A stretch of DNA of 61,386 nucleotides from an uncultured Eubacterium sp. (GTDB lineage: Bacteria; Bacillota; Clostridia; Lachnospirales; Lachnospiraceae), in contig CANRTU010000025.1 of assembly GCA_947642745.1 (NCBI GenBank), positions 1-61,386 of the forward strand, written 5' to 3'. Every line of letters starts with the position of its first letter. Within the stretch, counting starts at the first letter, position 1. Below are positions 24,644-35,048 of the stretch, one piece after another. The notes beneath the pieces are model-generated. The model was not told the DNA's origin, did not search any database, and was given only the letters and a program-made list of their open reading frames with translations. Position numbers and translations under genes: made by a program.

Positions 24644-26899
24644 CTATGAAATCATCTTAAAATATTTCAATGCCTCCCTAATGGCCCTTTCTTTCTCAGG
24701 CGGGCACTTTGGCTGTCTAAAGTTTTCCGATTTCGGCAGGTTATAATTTGCCCTCTCAATAATCCCGCATTTCTGCTTTACCTGTGCGATATACAAGCTG
24801 CTGACTTTCAATCCGCTTATCTTGAGAACATAATCCTTGATTTCCTCATAAGTTGCTTTACTCTCCGCCGCCGTCAAATCAAGTTCATCCATCTCTAATT
24901 CCACATTGATATGCTTCAACTGATTTGATTTAAGTTTTGAAAGCAACACGATACTTTCCACATGCTCAGAAAATGGAAACATATCAATAATCTGGCACTT
25001 CGTACATTCATATCCATGGGTGGTCAGATATTCTAAATCTCTCGCCAGTGTTTCCGGATTGCAGGAAATATAAATAATCCGTTCCGGACCCAGCGTTGTG
25101 GCTGAAAGTAAAAATTCTTCTGTACTGCCGTTTCTTGGAGGATCCATAAACAGTACATCCGCATGTTCTCCGGAATCAGCCATCTGTGTAATAAATGAGC
25201 TGGCATCCTGGTTATAGAAATAAATGTTTTTAACACCATTGAGCCTGGCGTTTATGACTGCGTCTTTTACGGCAGCCTGGTTAAGCTCTGCGCCAACTAC
25301 GGTGCCGGCGTTTTGCGATGCGATCAGTCCGATGGTACCGATGCCGCAATAGGCGTCAATGACCGTTTCTTTTCCGCTTAGTCCTGCATATTTCATGGCA
25401 ATGCGGTAAAGAATTTCCGTCTGGACCGGATTGATCTGGTAAAACGAAGACGGGGAAATGCGGAACCGGAAGCCGCAAAGTTCGTCTTCTATATAACCTT
25501 TACCATACAGAGTAATATTACGATCACCCAGTACCATATTTGTACGTTTCTCGTTAACATTGATCACAACTGTCGTAATTTCCGGATGCAGTTTACGCAG
25601 CGCTTTGACGAAGTTGTTTTTGGACGGCAGGATCGGGGAAGCCAGTACCAGTACCACCATGACCTGTCCGCTGGAAAATCCCCTGCGGATAAGTACATGG
25701 CGCAGCAGCCCGTACTGGCTGTCTTCGTCATAGATTCTGATTTTGAAAGATTTCAGCAGTCCCCGGATATCTACAATGATACGGTCTGCGGTTTCATCTT
25801 CGATCAGGCAGGAATCTACGTTAATAACATTGTGGGTTCCCTCCTGATAAATCCCGGATATTATTTTTCCGTCTGGCGTACGGTCAAATACGGCATGAAC
25901 TTTATTCCGGTAATGGTAAGGATGTTCCATGCCAATGACTTTAGAAACTTTCACATAAGGCTTTAACAGTTTTTTCGTCTGTTTATATTTAACAGCCAGC
26001 TGTTCTTCGTAAGGAATGCCCTGATAGGTGCAGGCTCCGCATTTTCTGGCCAGCGGACATCCGTCCTGCGTATTTTTATTCCGGTTGCTACGGGCAGTCC
26101 GGGAATTTTTCTGTTTTGAAAAAGAATCAGAATTTCGCCCGGTTTTTTTTGCGGATAATGTTTCAGATGATTTTTTATATTTCAGGCCGGAATCTGCGTT
26201 TTTACCAGAATTTTTTTTATGACTGAAGAAAAACTCCTGTTCATCCGGCCAGTCCGCCCGGTCCGGTCTGCCGGAATGCTTTTTCTTACCGGAAGGCCAG
26301 TGCCAGTCTGCCCGTTCTGTTTTTGCGGAGCGCCTTTCAGGTCCGTAGAAAAACTTCTGCTCATCCGCCCGGTCTGCCCGGTCCGGTCTGCCGGAGCGCT
26401 TATTCTTACCGGAAGGCCAGTCCGCTTTTGCGGCCCTTCTTTTATGACTGGAGAAGAACTCCTGTTCATTTTCCCAGTCTGCCCGTTCTGTTTTTGCGGA
26501 GCGCCTTTCAGGTCCGTAGAAAAACTTCTGCTCATCCGCCCGGTCTGCCCGGTCCGGTCTGCCGGAGCGCTTATTCTTATCGGAAGGCCAGTCTGTTTTT
26601 GCGGAGCGTTTTTCAGGTCCGTAGAAAAATTCCTGTTCATCCGGCCAGTCTGTTCTTTCAGACCGTTTTTTCTTTCCGGCTGTCCAGTATGGTTCATTTG
26701 TCCGTTCCTCTCTTCCAGAACGTTCCTTTTTTCCAGAACGTTCCTTTTTACTGGAAGTCCAGTCCCGCCCATCCGTCTGTTCCGTCCATCCGGAATCATT
26801 TTTATTGTTACCAGAATGATCGCTGGTTCCAAGGTTTTCGGCGGCTCTGCGTTTCTTCCGGTTGAGATTCATTAGCTGGGTAAAATTATTTTTTTTCAT
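24644..26899 (-). CDS. rlmD: 23S rRNA (uracil-5-)-methyltransferase RlmD with repetitive N-terminal extension and element-derived C-terminal tail
   Basis: This 751-residue protein has three parts. Residues 1 to about 270 are a highly charged Arg/Lys/Asp/Glu-rich tandem-repeat extension absent from ordinary RlmD. Residues ~275-650 are the enzyme: iron-sulfur-type cysteines in CPLARKCGACTYQ, the SAM-binding region VIDAYCGIGTIGLIA, FMDPPRNG, and the catalytic cysteine in YISCNPETLARD. EHVESIVLL at about 644 marks the usual end of the family. The last ~100 residues (ELDLTAAESKATYEEI onward) are an extra domain of the type seen where elements integrate in this gene. The enzyme makes m5U in 23S rRNA. 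AGAGGAT precedes the ATG. Confidence 0.88.
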   Translation of the reverse strand: MKKNNFTQLMNLNRKKRRAAENLGTSDHSGNNKNDSGWTEQTDGRDWTSSKKERSGKKERSGREERTNEPYWTAGKKKRSERTDWPDEQEFFYGPEKRSAKTDWPSDKNKRSGRPDRADRADEQKFFYGPERRSAKTERADWENEQEFFSSHKRRAAKADWPSGKNKRSGRPDRADRADEQKFFYGPERRSAKTERADWHWPSGKKKHSGRPDRADWPDEQEFFFSHKKNSGKNADSGLKYKKSSETLSAKKTGRNSDSFSKQKNSRTARSNRNKNTQDGCPLARKCGACTYQGIPYEEQLAVKYKQTKKLLKPYVKVSKVIGMEHPYHYRNKVHAVFDRTPDGKIISGIYQEGTHNVINVDSCLIEDETADRIIVDIRGLLKSFKIRIYDEDSQYGLLRHVLIRRGFSSGQVMVVLVLASPILPSKNNFVKALRKLHPEITTVVINVNEKRTNMVLGDRNITLYGKGYIEDELCGFRFRISPSSFYQINPVQTEILYRIAMKYAGLSGKETVIDAYCGIGTIGLIASQNAGTVVGAELNQAAVKDAVINARLNGVKNIYFYNQDASSFITQMADSGEHADVLFMDPPRNGSTEEFLLSATTLGPERIIYISCNPETLARDLEYLTTHGYECTKCQIIDMFPFSEHVESIVLLSKLKSNQLKHINVELEMDELDLTAAESKATYEEIKDYVLKISGLKVSSLYIAQVKQKCGIIERANYNLPKSENFRQPKCPPEKERAIREALKYFKMIS
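24945..24968. repeat. Right copy of the 24-bp attachment-like sequence, inside rlmD
   Basis: It starts AACACGATAC, with TCCACATG at 24957-24964, and differs from the copy at 23074-23097 at three positions. On the coding strand both read CATGTGGA..GTATCGTGTT. Confidence 0.6.
26304..26580. repeat. 171-bp tandem coding repeats in the rlmD N-terminal extension
   Basis: About 105 bases starting at 26304 recur with the same sequence starting at 26475, an offset of 171 bases or exactly 57 codons. Further partial units (GTCCGTAGAAAAA, CCGGAAGGCCAGT) flank them between 26220 and 26680. The repeat is in frame, so expansion or contraction would change the length of RlmD without breaking it. Confidence 0.85.
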
Positions 26900-27065
26900 C
26901 TGATGATCCTCTGCTTTCTGGCGTTTTTTTGCGTAATATCAATATATTAACATCTGAATTTCCCAAATACAATAGCGGAGTACGGAATATCACGAAAACA
27001 GCAGATCTGTATGTTTCTTAATTAAAGAGTGGCCGCTGCGGCTGTCAGATATTTTAAGACATTAA

Positions 27066-27108
27066 AAAAACAGTGATACGTCAGTGAGAGAGGTATGTCA
27101 CTGTTTTT
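27066..27108 (-). terminator. Terminator of the small membrane protein gene
   Basis: An 11-base perfect stem (AAAAACAGTGA / TCACTGTTTTT) has a T tract on the minus strand. It also insulates rlmD from this gene. Confidence 0.85.
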
Positions 27109-27139
27109 ATCATACAGAGTATTGGAAACGTCTTTTGAG

Positions 27140-27376
27140 TTATGCGATAAACACATTAAAAATCACAACGATATAAGTAAATAATGCTGTTGCGAGAGTA
27201 AGAATAAAGCTGCCGTTACTCTGGCTTATTTTATATTCATAACTTCTTATTAGCAATAAAGTAGCAAGTGAAGTAAGCATCAGTGGATGTGATATATCAG
27301 ATGATAAGATTTTCAGAAAAAATGCTGCGGCAAAAATAATAGTGACTACAGACAATATGATTTTTATGGTTTTCAT
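27140..27376 (-). CDS. Small hypothetical membrane protein
   Basis: This 78-residue protein is not assigned to a family with confidence. It has three hydrophobic segments (about residues 4-24, 30-45 and 55-76) separated by short polar turns, and resembles small DUF3953-type membrane proteins. AAGGAGGGG precedes the ATG and its own terminator follows, so it is a real single-gene unit. Confidence 0.7.
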   Translation of the reverse strand: MKTIKIILSVVTIIFAAAFFLKILSSDISHPLMLTSLATLLLIRSYEYKISQSNGSFILTLATALFTYIVVIFNVFIA

Positions 27377-27545
27377 ATGGAATCCCCTCCTTTTCTGATG
27401 ATGCGTGTCCTGGTGTTAATAATATTGTAGCATCTTTGCGGTGTGGTTACAACCCTGTACCAGTTTTCCGGGCTATAACGGCGACGGCCGGTATGCCAGA
27501 AAATGTACATCTACAGGTTACCTCTGATAAAGATGCAAAATCTGG

Positions 27546-27574
27546 TTGACAAATCACCTGATTGGTGATATGGT
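27546..27574 (+). promoter_or_regulatory. Promoter with overlapping palindromic operator for the GntR-ABC operon
   Basis: TTGACA and TATGGT are 17 bases apart. The spacer contains the perfect palindrome ATCACC-TGATT-GGTGAT (27553-27569), well placed for autorepression by the GntR-type regulator encoded just downstream. Confidence 0.6.
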
Positions 27575-27681
27575 TAATTACACAAGTAATGAACCATATA
27601 ACAAACGAAGCTATACATACGGCGGGGAAAAGTTATAAACAAGGAAACAGAAATCACAGATTAAAAAGTGAGGTGACATAT

Positions 27682-28053
27682 TTGAATGAAATGCTGAATC
27701 AGGATAAATCCATTTATCTGCAGATTAGCGAAATGATAGAAAACGATATTTTAAGAGATATACTAATGGAAGATGAACGGGTGCCAAGTACAAATGAACT
27801 GGCAAAATTTTTCCGGATTAATCCGGCGACAGCAGCAAAAGGAATTAATCTGCTGGTGGATGAATCAATATTGTATAAGAAAAGGGGGATTGGCATGTTT
27901 GTGGCAAAAGGAGCGAAAGATGCTGTGAAAAAAAAGAGGAGAGACAGGTTTTACGAGAATTTTATCAGGTCTCTGCTGGATGAGGCGGCAAGTCTTGGAA
28001 TCAGCCAGAATGAATTAATAGAAATGATCCGTAACCGGAATGTTAAGGAATAA
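27682..28053 (+). CDS. GntR-family regulator of the YtrA type
   Basis: This 123-residue regulator has an N-terminal winged helix (IYLQISEMIENDILRD, then ERVPSTNELAKFFRINPATAAKGINLLVDE) and only a short helical tail, the YtrA subfamily shape. Such regulators repress the ABC transporter operon they head, here the three genes that follow. A TTG start at 27682 is preferred because GAGGTGA lies six bases before it; an ATG three codons on (27691) is the alternative. Confidence 0.88.
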   Translation: MNEMLNQDKSIYLQISEMIENDILRDILMEDERVPSTNELAKFFRINPATAAKGINLLVDESILYKKRGIGMFVAKGAKDAVKKKRRDRFYENFIRSLLDEAASLGISQNELIEMIRNRNVKE

Positions 28054-28141
28054 AGCCGTCAATAAAATATGCCGGAAAGAAAATAAATATGGCCGGAATA
28101 AGTAAATCGTGTATCCATGCGGTACAGAAACGGAGGAAGTT

Positions 28142-29017
28142 ATGAGTCTGATATGTAAAGGATTATGTAAATCATACCATAAAACGCAGGTGTTAAAAAA
28201 TATTAATCTGGAAATTGAACAGGGCAAAATCTATGGGCTGATTGGAAGAAACGGAGCGGGCAAAACAACGCTGCTCTCTATTCTGACAGCACAAAATCCG
28301 GCGACAGAGGGCAGTATCTGTTATAACGGCAGGCCGGTATGGGAAAATCAGGATGCGCTGGACCATCTTTGTTTTTCCAGGGAGCTGAATCCGATGACTG
28401 CGTTTGGCCCTAATACACTTAAAATCAAAGAATATTTAAGAATAGCGTCCATATTTTTTCCGGGCTGGGACAAACAGATGGCAAAAGAACTCTGCGATCT
28501 GTTTCATCTGGACGTAAAAAAGAAAATAGCGAAAGTGTCCAAAGGGATGATGAGTATGGTGACAATTATCGTGGCGATGGCCAGCAAGGCGGATATTACG
28601 ATTCTGGATGAGCCGGTGGCTGGTCTGGACGTGGTGGTGAGGGAGCAGTTTTATAAACTGCTGATTGATGAATATACGAATACAGGACGGACGTTTGTAA
28701 TATCTACCCACATTATAGAAGAAGCGGCGGATGTGTTTGAAGAAGTTATTATTATGAAAGAAGGCAGTATTTTGTGTAAAGAAAATACACAGTGTCTGCT
28801 GGAACGGAGCATACATGTCAGCGGCAGTGTACAGGAAGTGGACGCCGCATGTGCCGGTCTGGACACGTATTGTGAGGAACACATGGGACGCAGTAAAGGC
28901 GTAACCGTTGTCCTGCGGGAAGGCCAGCGGCTGGCGGAAGGCTGCGATGTGACAGTACAGCCGGTCAGTCTGCAGAATTTGTTTGTTGCCCTGTGCGGGG
29001 GAGAGGAGCGGATATGA
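28142..29017 (+). CDS. ABC transporter ATP-binding protein (YtrB-like)
   Basis: This 291-residue ATPase has Walker A GRNGAGKTT, a degenerate signature VSKGMMSMVTI in place of LSGGQ, and Walker B ITILDEPVAGLD, with the switch His in ISTHIIEEA. The C-terminal ~70 residues are an extra domain common to this exporter class. GGAGGAAG precedes the ATG at 28142. The stop overlaps the start of the next gene by ATGA, so the proteins are made in balance. The substrate is unknown; relatives respond to cell-wall-active compounds. Confidence 0.9.
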   Translation: MSLICKGLCKSYHKTQVLKNINLEIEQGKIYGLIGRNGAGKTTLLSILTAQNPATEGSICYNGRPVWENQDALDHLCFSRELNPMTAFGPNTLKIKEYLRIASIFFPGWDKQMAKELCDLFHLDVKKKIAKVSKGMMSMVTIIVAMASKADITILDEPVAGLDVVVREQFYKLLIDEYTNTGRTFVISTHIIEEAADVFEEVIIMKEGSILCKENTQCLLERSIHVSGSVQEVDAACAGLDTYCEEHMGRSKGVTVVLREGQRLAEGCDVTVQPVSLQNLFVALCGGEERI

Positions 29018-29685
29018 ACCAGAGTGGGTTAAAACGTGCAATGCGTTATTTTATCCGGCAGGCGGAAATTTATGTAATGACGATATTTGCGGGAAGTTTT
29101 GGCATGGCCTGTTATCAGCGGCTTGTATTAGGAGAGCCCCTGAAGGCGGTAGAGACGTTGCGGCTGGTGCCGGGAATGATCCTGTGTTTAGCTTTTGTCG
29201 TTCTTTTCGCCACAGGCGCCGGCGCCGGGCAGACCGGGTATTCCATGCTGATATCTTTTGGATGCCGCAGGAAATATGTATTTCTGGGTAATCAGGTCAT
29301 GAACCTGCTGGTAGCGGGCGAAAGTCTGATATTATTTGAAATGATGACGCTGATTATCACTTCCCGGAACCAGTTGTGGCTGCTGCCGCTGGCCGCTGCC
29401 GTATTTCTGGCGTTTTCAGGGGTGTCCCAGCTGGTTGGTACTGCGGCAGTCATGTGGGGAAAGAAGGTATACTATATCATGCTCGTTGTTTTCACCGTTG
29501 TGGTGGTCAGTATAGGCATGGTGGTAGTGATTGTATGGAATGGCGTACTGGTAAAAGCGGATTTCTTGGATGCGTTACATCAGCCGGTGTACCAGGCTGG
29601 TGTCCTTCTTGCCGCAACGGCAGTATACGGACTGTCAGGCATATTTACTTACCGGCAGTTAAGCAGTCTTGAGGTAAGAGTGTAA
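29014..29685 (+). CDS. ABC transporter membrane subunit 1
   Basis: This 223-residue protein has about six hydrophobic segments and no recognisable catalytic motif. Its position directly after, and overlapping, the ATPase gene makes it a permease subunit. The start at 29014 (ATGA overlap, GAGAGG upstream) is chosen over an in-frame ATG seven codons earlier. Confidence 0.75.
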   Translation: MNQSGLKRAMRYFIRQAEIYVMTIFAGSFGMACYQRLVLGEPLKAVETLRLVPGMILCLAFVVLFATGAGAGQTGYSMLISFGCRRKYVFLGNQVMNLLVAGESLILFEMMTLIITSRNQLWLLPLAAAVFLAFSGVSQLVGTAAVMWGKKVYYIMLVVFTVVVVSIGMVVVIVWNGVLVKADFLDALHQPVYQAGVLLAATAVYGLSGIFTYRQLSSLEVRV

Positions 29686-29747
29686 GACGGGCAGTGTGTT
29701 TATCAGGAGCGTATGTAGCGGGCGGAGAATGTGGCAGGAGGAAGAAT

Positions 29748-30428
29748 ATGAAAGAGTTAAAAAGACAGCTATATTTAAGATGGGATGAAATACTGGTCAT
29801 GTTTTTTTCACAGGGAGCCTTCTTTTTGTTTGGCGAACTGATTCTTGTAATTACAGTGTATATTCTGGGAGAAAACGAACTGATTGAAGCAGGTACTCTG
29901 CTGGCGCTTATAGGGCCTGTATTTATTATGATATTTACAGGCGTCTGTTCTGTAGGTCAGTGTTTTAATCTGGGCATTGGGATGTGCGATACCCGCAGGC
30001 GGCTGGTACCAGCCCTGGCAGCCGGATCTTTTCTGCAGTTTCTGGCATTTTCAGGTGTTGCGTATTTATTGCATCATCTGGAGCTGTGGCTGTTCCGGGT
30101 ATTTTATAAAGGAGCGGAGAACGAGGTAAGTCTGGCCGTTCTGTTTCAATGGAAATATATTCTGGTGGCATGCGTATTTATGGCTGCCTTACAGATGTTA
30201 TTTTCAACATTATTTTTGAAATTGGGAAGAGCGGCGCTCTGGATCGTCTGGGGCGTATGGATGGCAGTCTGTCTGGGCTTGCCAAGGCTGACAGGAGCGC
30301 CGGAACTGATGAAAAATATTTTCCTGGAAATTACAGAGGCCATGGCGCTTACCGGAATCTCTGTTGCGGCAGTGATATTATTGCTTATTTCTTATCTGCT
30401 GATACGCCGCCAGCAGGTAACGCTGTAA
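29748..30428 (+). CDS. ABC transporter membrane subunit 2
   Basis: This 226-residue protein has about six hydrophobic segments and is similar in layout to the preceding subunit. AGGAGG lies 7 bases before the ATG at 29748. Together with its neighbour it probably forms a heterodimeric exporter channel. It ends the operon. Confidence 0.75.
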   Translation: MKELKRQLYLRWDEILVMFFSQGAFFLFGELILVITVYILGENELIEAGTLLALIGPVFIMIFTGVCSVGQCFNLGIGMCDTRRRLVPALAAGSFLQFLAFSGVAYLLHHLELWLFRVFYKGAENEVSLAVLFQWKYILVACVFMAALQMLFSTLFLKLGRAALWIVWGVWMAVCLGLPRLTGAPELMKNIFLEITEAMALTGISVAAVILLLISYLLIRRQQVTL

Positions 30429-30807
30429 ACGGATTGTGGCATTCATGAAACGAAAACCCATGCGGTTACGGTCAGGAGGACTCCTGTTTATAACACAACG
30501 ACAGGAACGCAGGCTGGATTTATGACAGAAATATGACGGCAAGTCAGGGACGCAGAATGGATTTATATGGAAAAATGATTTAGGGCTTTTCAAATCAGCT
30601 GTTTTGAGATACTATAACACTGAAGAGCGTGATTTTTTTACGAACTTTTTTCAGATACACGCTGTATACAACCGGTGGTCAGAATGAAAAGACTTCCGGA
30701 ATTTTGCCGGAGAATGGCGGCATGGGGTTTCATAAAAGTGGAATTTTAACAATTCCATGGAACCGGTTTTAAAATCCGGAAAGCTGTAAAATGTAACGGA
30801 GGGGAAA
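30429..30807. other. Gene-free stretch with one minimal family A repeat
   Basis: No coding sequence is supported. The only recognisable structure is the short inverted repeat at 30624-30663. Confidence 0.6.
30624..30663. repeat. Minimal repeat family A element (about 40 bp)
   Basis: AGAGCGTGATTTTTT and TTTTTTCAGATACACGCT face each other with almost nothing between, like the two ends of family A joined. Confidence 0.55.
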
Positions 30808-31224
30808 ATGGAGAGACTAATTAAAAGCGTTCAGAAATTTTGCGAGATTATTGAGCTGGCTGCGGCTGTACTCGTATCAGTGGGGATCGTGCTGTCTGTG
30901 ATCAGTCTGCTGCGGGATTTTGAAATCTTTCAGCATCTGCTGAACGATATGTCAGTATTCCGGGAATATCTGGAAAAGATATTTTTTATTGTAATCGGTA
31001 TCGAGTTTGTAGGAATGCTCTGTCGTCCCAGTTCAGATAATGTTCTGGAAGTTCTGATATTTCTGGTGGCAAGGCATATGATCGTAGGCGATACGTCGCC
31101 GTATGAGGATTTCGTATCTGTTATCAGCATTGCCCTCTTATGTGTATTGCGCAGATATCTTCACGATACGAAGGATAAGCATTCAGTGCGGAAAAAAGCG
31201 GCGCAGGAAGAACATATATCCTGA
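30808..31224 (+). CDS. Small membrane protein, PsiE-like
   Basis: This 138-residue protein has four hydrophobic segments (about 15-37, 50-72, 80-93 and 100-113). The pattern IGIEFVGMLCRPSSDNVLEVL followed by ARHMIVG resembles the phosphate-starvation PsiE family, whose function is unknown. GGAGGGG precedes the ATG. An aldo/keto reductase gene follows after 32 bases and may be co-transcribed. Confidence 0.6.
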   Translation: MERLIKSVQKFCEIIELAAAVLVSVGIVLSVISLLRDFEIFQHLLNDMSVFREYLEKIFFIVIGIEFVGMLCRPSSDNVLEVLIFLVARHMIVGDTSPYEDFVSVISIALLCVLRRYLHDTKDKHSVRKKAAQEEHIS

Positions 31225-31256
31225 TGGCGGGGCAGCGAAAAGGAGGATCAATTATT

Positions 31257-32285
31257 ATGCACACAGTGACATTGGGGAAAACAGGAATCACAGTAAATAA
31301 AAATGGATTTGGAGCGCTGCCGATTCAGCGTATTTCCACAGAAGACGCAGTGAGACTGGCCAGAAAAGCATACGACGCCGGAATTACTTTTTTTGACACG
31401 GCACGCTGGTATACGGACAGCGAGGTAAAACTGGGAGAAGCCTTTGACGGTATGCGGGACAAGGTTTTCATCGCAACAAAAACAGGCGCCGCCACGGCGG
31501 AAGAGTTCTGGAAAGATTTAGAGACTTCCCTGCACAATTTAAGGACTGATTACATTGATATTTACCAGTTCCACAATCCTGCGTGCTGTCCAAAACCAGG
31601 AGACGGAAGCGGGCTGTATGAAGCCATGCAGGAAGCAAAGGCGCAGGGAAAAATCCGCCATGCCGGCATTACAAATCACAGGCTGGCGGTGGCACATGAA
31701 GCTGTGGACAGCGGCCTGTATGAAACACTGCAGTTTCCATTCTGTTATCTGAGCGGAGAGCAGGAATTGTCTCTTGTGAGAAAATGCAAGGAGGCGGATA
31801 TGGGATTTATTGCCATGAAGGCCCTTTCCGGAGGTCTGATTACAAATTCTGCGGCGGCCTATGCGTTTGAGGCGCAGTACGATCATGTTCTGCCAATCTG
31901 GGGCGTGCAGCGGGAACAGGAACTGGATGAGTTTATTTCCTATATTGCTGATCCGCCAGCCATGACGGAAGAGATCCGGCAGCTGATTTCCCATGACAGA
32001 GAGGAATTAAGCGGGGAATTCTGCAGAGGATGCGGTTACTGTATGCCGTGTCCGGCAGGAATAGAAATACATACCTGTGCCCGTATGTCCCTGCTGATCC
32101 GCCGTTCCCCATCCAGCGCCCAGCTGACGGAACAGGCGCGGGACATGATGAAAAAGATCGAAGACTGTCTGCACTGTGGCAAATGCCGGAGCAAGTGTCC
32201 GTATGAACTGGATACACCGGCGCTGCTGGAAAAAAATTACGAAGATTATAAGAAGATTCTGGCAGGAGAAGTCTGCGTGGGTTAA
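31257..32285 (+). CDS. Aldo/keto reductase with C-terminal ferredoxin-like iron-sulfur domain
   Basis: This 342-residue oxidoreductase has an N-terminal TIM barrel (DTARWYTDSEVKLGEAF, with the catalytic Tyr) and a C-terminal 4Fe-4S domain with CRGCGYCMPCPAGIEI and CLHCGKCRSKCPYELDTP. The class is widespread in anaerobes and probably uses ferredoxin-linked electrons, but substrates are not known. AGGAGG precedes the ATG at 31257. A hairpin terminator follows. Confidence 0.9.
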   Translation: MHTVTLGKTGITVNKNGFGALPIQRISTEDAVRLARKAYDAGITFFDTARWYTDSEVKLGEAFDGMRDKVFIATKTGAATAEEFWKDLETSLHNLRTDYIDIYQFHNPACCPKPGDGSGLYEAMQEAKAQGKIRHAGITNHRLAVAHEAVDSGLYETLQFPFCYLSGEQELSLVRKCKEADMGFIAMKALSGGLITNSAAAYAFEAQYDHVLPIWGVQREQELDEFISYIADPPAMTEEIRQLISHDREELSGEFCRGCGYCMPCPAGIEIHTCARMSLLIRRSPSSAQLTEQARDMMKKIEDCLHCGKCRSKCPYELDTPALLEKNYEDYKKILAGEVCVG

Positions 32286-32307
32286 GCAGGCGGTATCATG
32301 TGTAACG

Positions 32308-32350
32308 CCGGAAAGTTTTGCTTTTACAGGCAGAACTTTCCGGTGTTTTG
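32308..32350 (+). terminator. Terminator after the aldo/keto reductase
   Basis: CCGGAAAGTT pairs with AACTTTCCGG across 16 bases, followed by TGTTTTGTT. Confidence 0.75.
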
Positions 32351-32360
32351 TTATGTATGA

Positions 32361-33251
32361 TCAGGAATGTACGGTCCCAAAAGTCATTGTATAGGATTTC
32401 TCAAACTGTTCCCCGGCCTGCAGACAGTTTGTATAGGCACGCTCGCTGAGTGTTCCGTTAAAATCAGCGCTGTCCGCCCTGCCGTACCAGGGTTCAATGC
32501 ACAGAAACGGTGCGTTTTTGCCTTCCGGTGACCAGAGTGCGAATAACGGGGTGTCAAACCGCATGGTTACGATGCGGTTACCTTGTGGATCTTCCAGCCC
32601 CACTTCTCTGGTCTGGTTTCCTTCTATCATATAAGTACAGCGGTCAAAAAAGTCTGCCGTTATATTCGTACGGTGATTTGTCAGTGGCAGGATGAGATCC
32701 TCGTCCAGCGCCATACCGCTGGCCACATCATTTCCATGATAATGGACTTCTTCCAATCCTTCAAAATAGAGCTGGTAGCCGGTTTTGTCTGTTTCTCCAT
32801 GAACTGGGCACAAAAAAGCAGGATGGGCTCCAATGGAAAAATAAACCGGTTCATTACCCGGATTTTCAACTTTCCAGATGACTTTTATAGTACTTCCGTC
32901 CAGTTCATATCCAATGCGCAGCACAAAGGCAAACGGATATCTGGACAGTGTCTCTTCGCTGGACGAAAGGGAGAACCAGATGGAAGTATCTGTCTGTTCT
33001 GTCATCTGGTGTTCCATGTCTCTGGCAAATCCATGCTGTCCCATGGGATAGGCTTTATCCTGCCAGTGATATTCTTTATTTTTAAGGCTTCCTACAAACG
33101 GGAACAGCACCGGAGACGTCCGCCCCCAGAACTTTTTATCCCCGTGCCACATGTATTCCCGGTTATCCTTTTTGGAACGGACTGATTTAATTTCAGCTCC
33201 CAGGGAATCAATCTCTGCTCTCAGATCAGAGTTCTCAATTACGTAACGCAT
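32361..33251 (-). CDS. Aldose 1-epimerase family protein (galactose mutarotase-like)
   Basis: This 296-residue beta-sandwich protein of the mutarotase superfamily interconverts sugar anomers. GAEIKSVRSK, the YMWHGDKKFWGRTSPVLFPFVG stretch, FSIGAHPAF with a probable catalytic His, and LCIEPWYGRAD with a probable catalytic Glu are visible. AGGAGG precedes the ATG. It lies 25 bases downstream of the GH1 gene on the same strand, which suggests it supplies or equilibrates the sugar handled by that enzyme. Confidence 0.85.
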   Translation of the reverse strand: MRYVIENSDLRAEIDSLGAEIKSVRSKKDNREYMWHGDKKFWGRTSPVLFPFVGSLKNKEYHWQDKAYPMGQHGFARDMEHQMTEQTDTSIWFSLSSSEETLSRYPFAFVLRIGYELDGSTIKVIWKVENPGNEPVYFSIGAHPAFLCPVHGETDKTGYQLYFEGLEEVHYHGNDVASGMALDEDLILPLTNHRTNITADFFDRCTYMIEGNQTREVGLEDPQGNRIVTMRFDTPLFALWSPEGKNAPFLCIEPWYGRADSADFNGTLSERAYTNCLQAGEQFEKSYTMTFGTVHS

Positions 33252-33276
33252 ACCATGCCTCCTGTATGAATGCGGG

Positions 33277-35048
<1,772 letters not shown>

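Larger units (their letters stand above)
23074..24968. mobile_element. Footprint of an element integrated in rlmD (attachment-like repeats and RhuM-Fic cargo)
   Basis: The 24-bp sequences at 23074-23097 and 24945-24968 match at 21 of 24 positions, both starting AACACGATAC and both containing TCCACATG. Both encode the same HVE.IVLL stretch of RlmD. Between them lie an AT-rich RhuM-Fic gene pair and the foreign-looking tail of RlmD. The 3' end of rlmD (rumA) is a known target of integrative elements in Firmicutes. No integrase or conjugation gene remains, so this is a remnant or a non-autonomous unit. Confidence 0.55.

Noticed and set aside
26220..26680. Possible CRISPR array from regularly recurring blocks
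   Set aside because: The unit is 171 bp, in frame and coding, with no unique spacers between short repeats.
26219..26875. Long plus-strand open frames opposite rlmD, Phe/Arg/Ser-rich and repetitive
   Set aside because: They mirror the tandem repeats of the minus-strand RlmD extension; no ribosome site, and the amino-acid pattern is the complement of the repeat.
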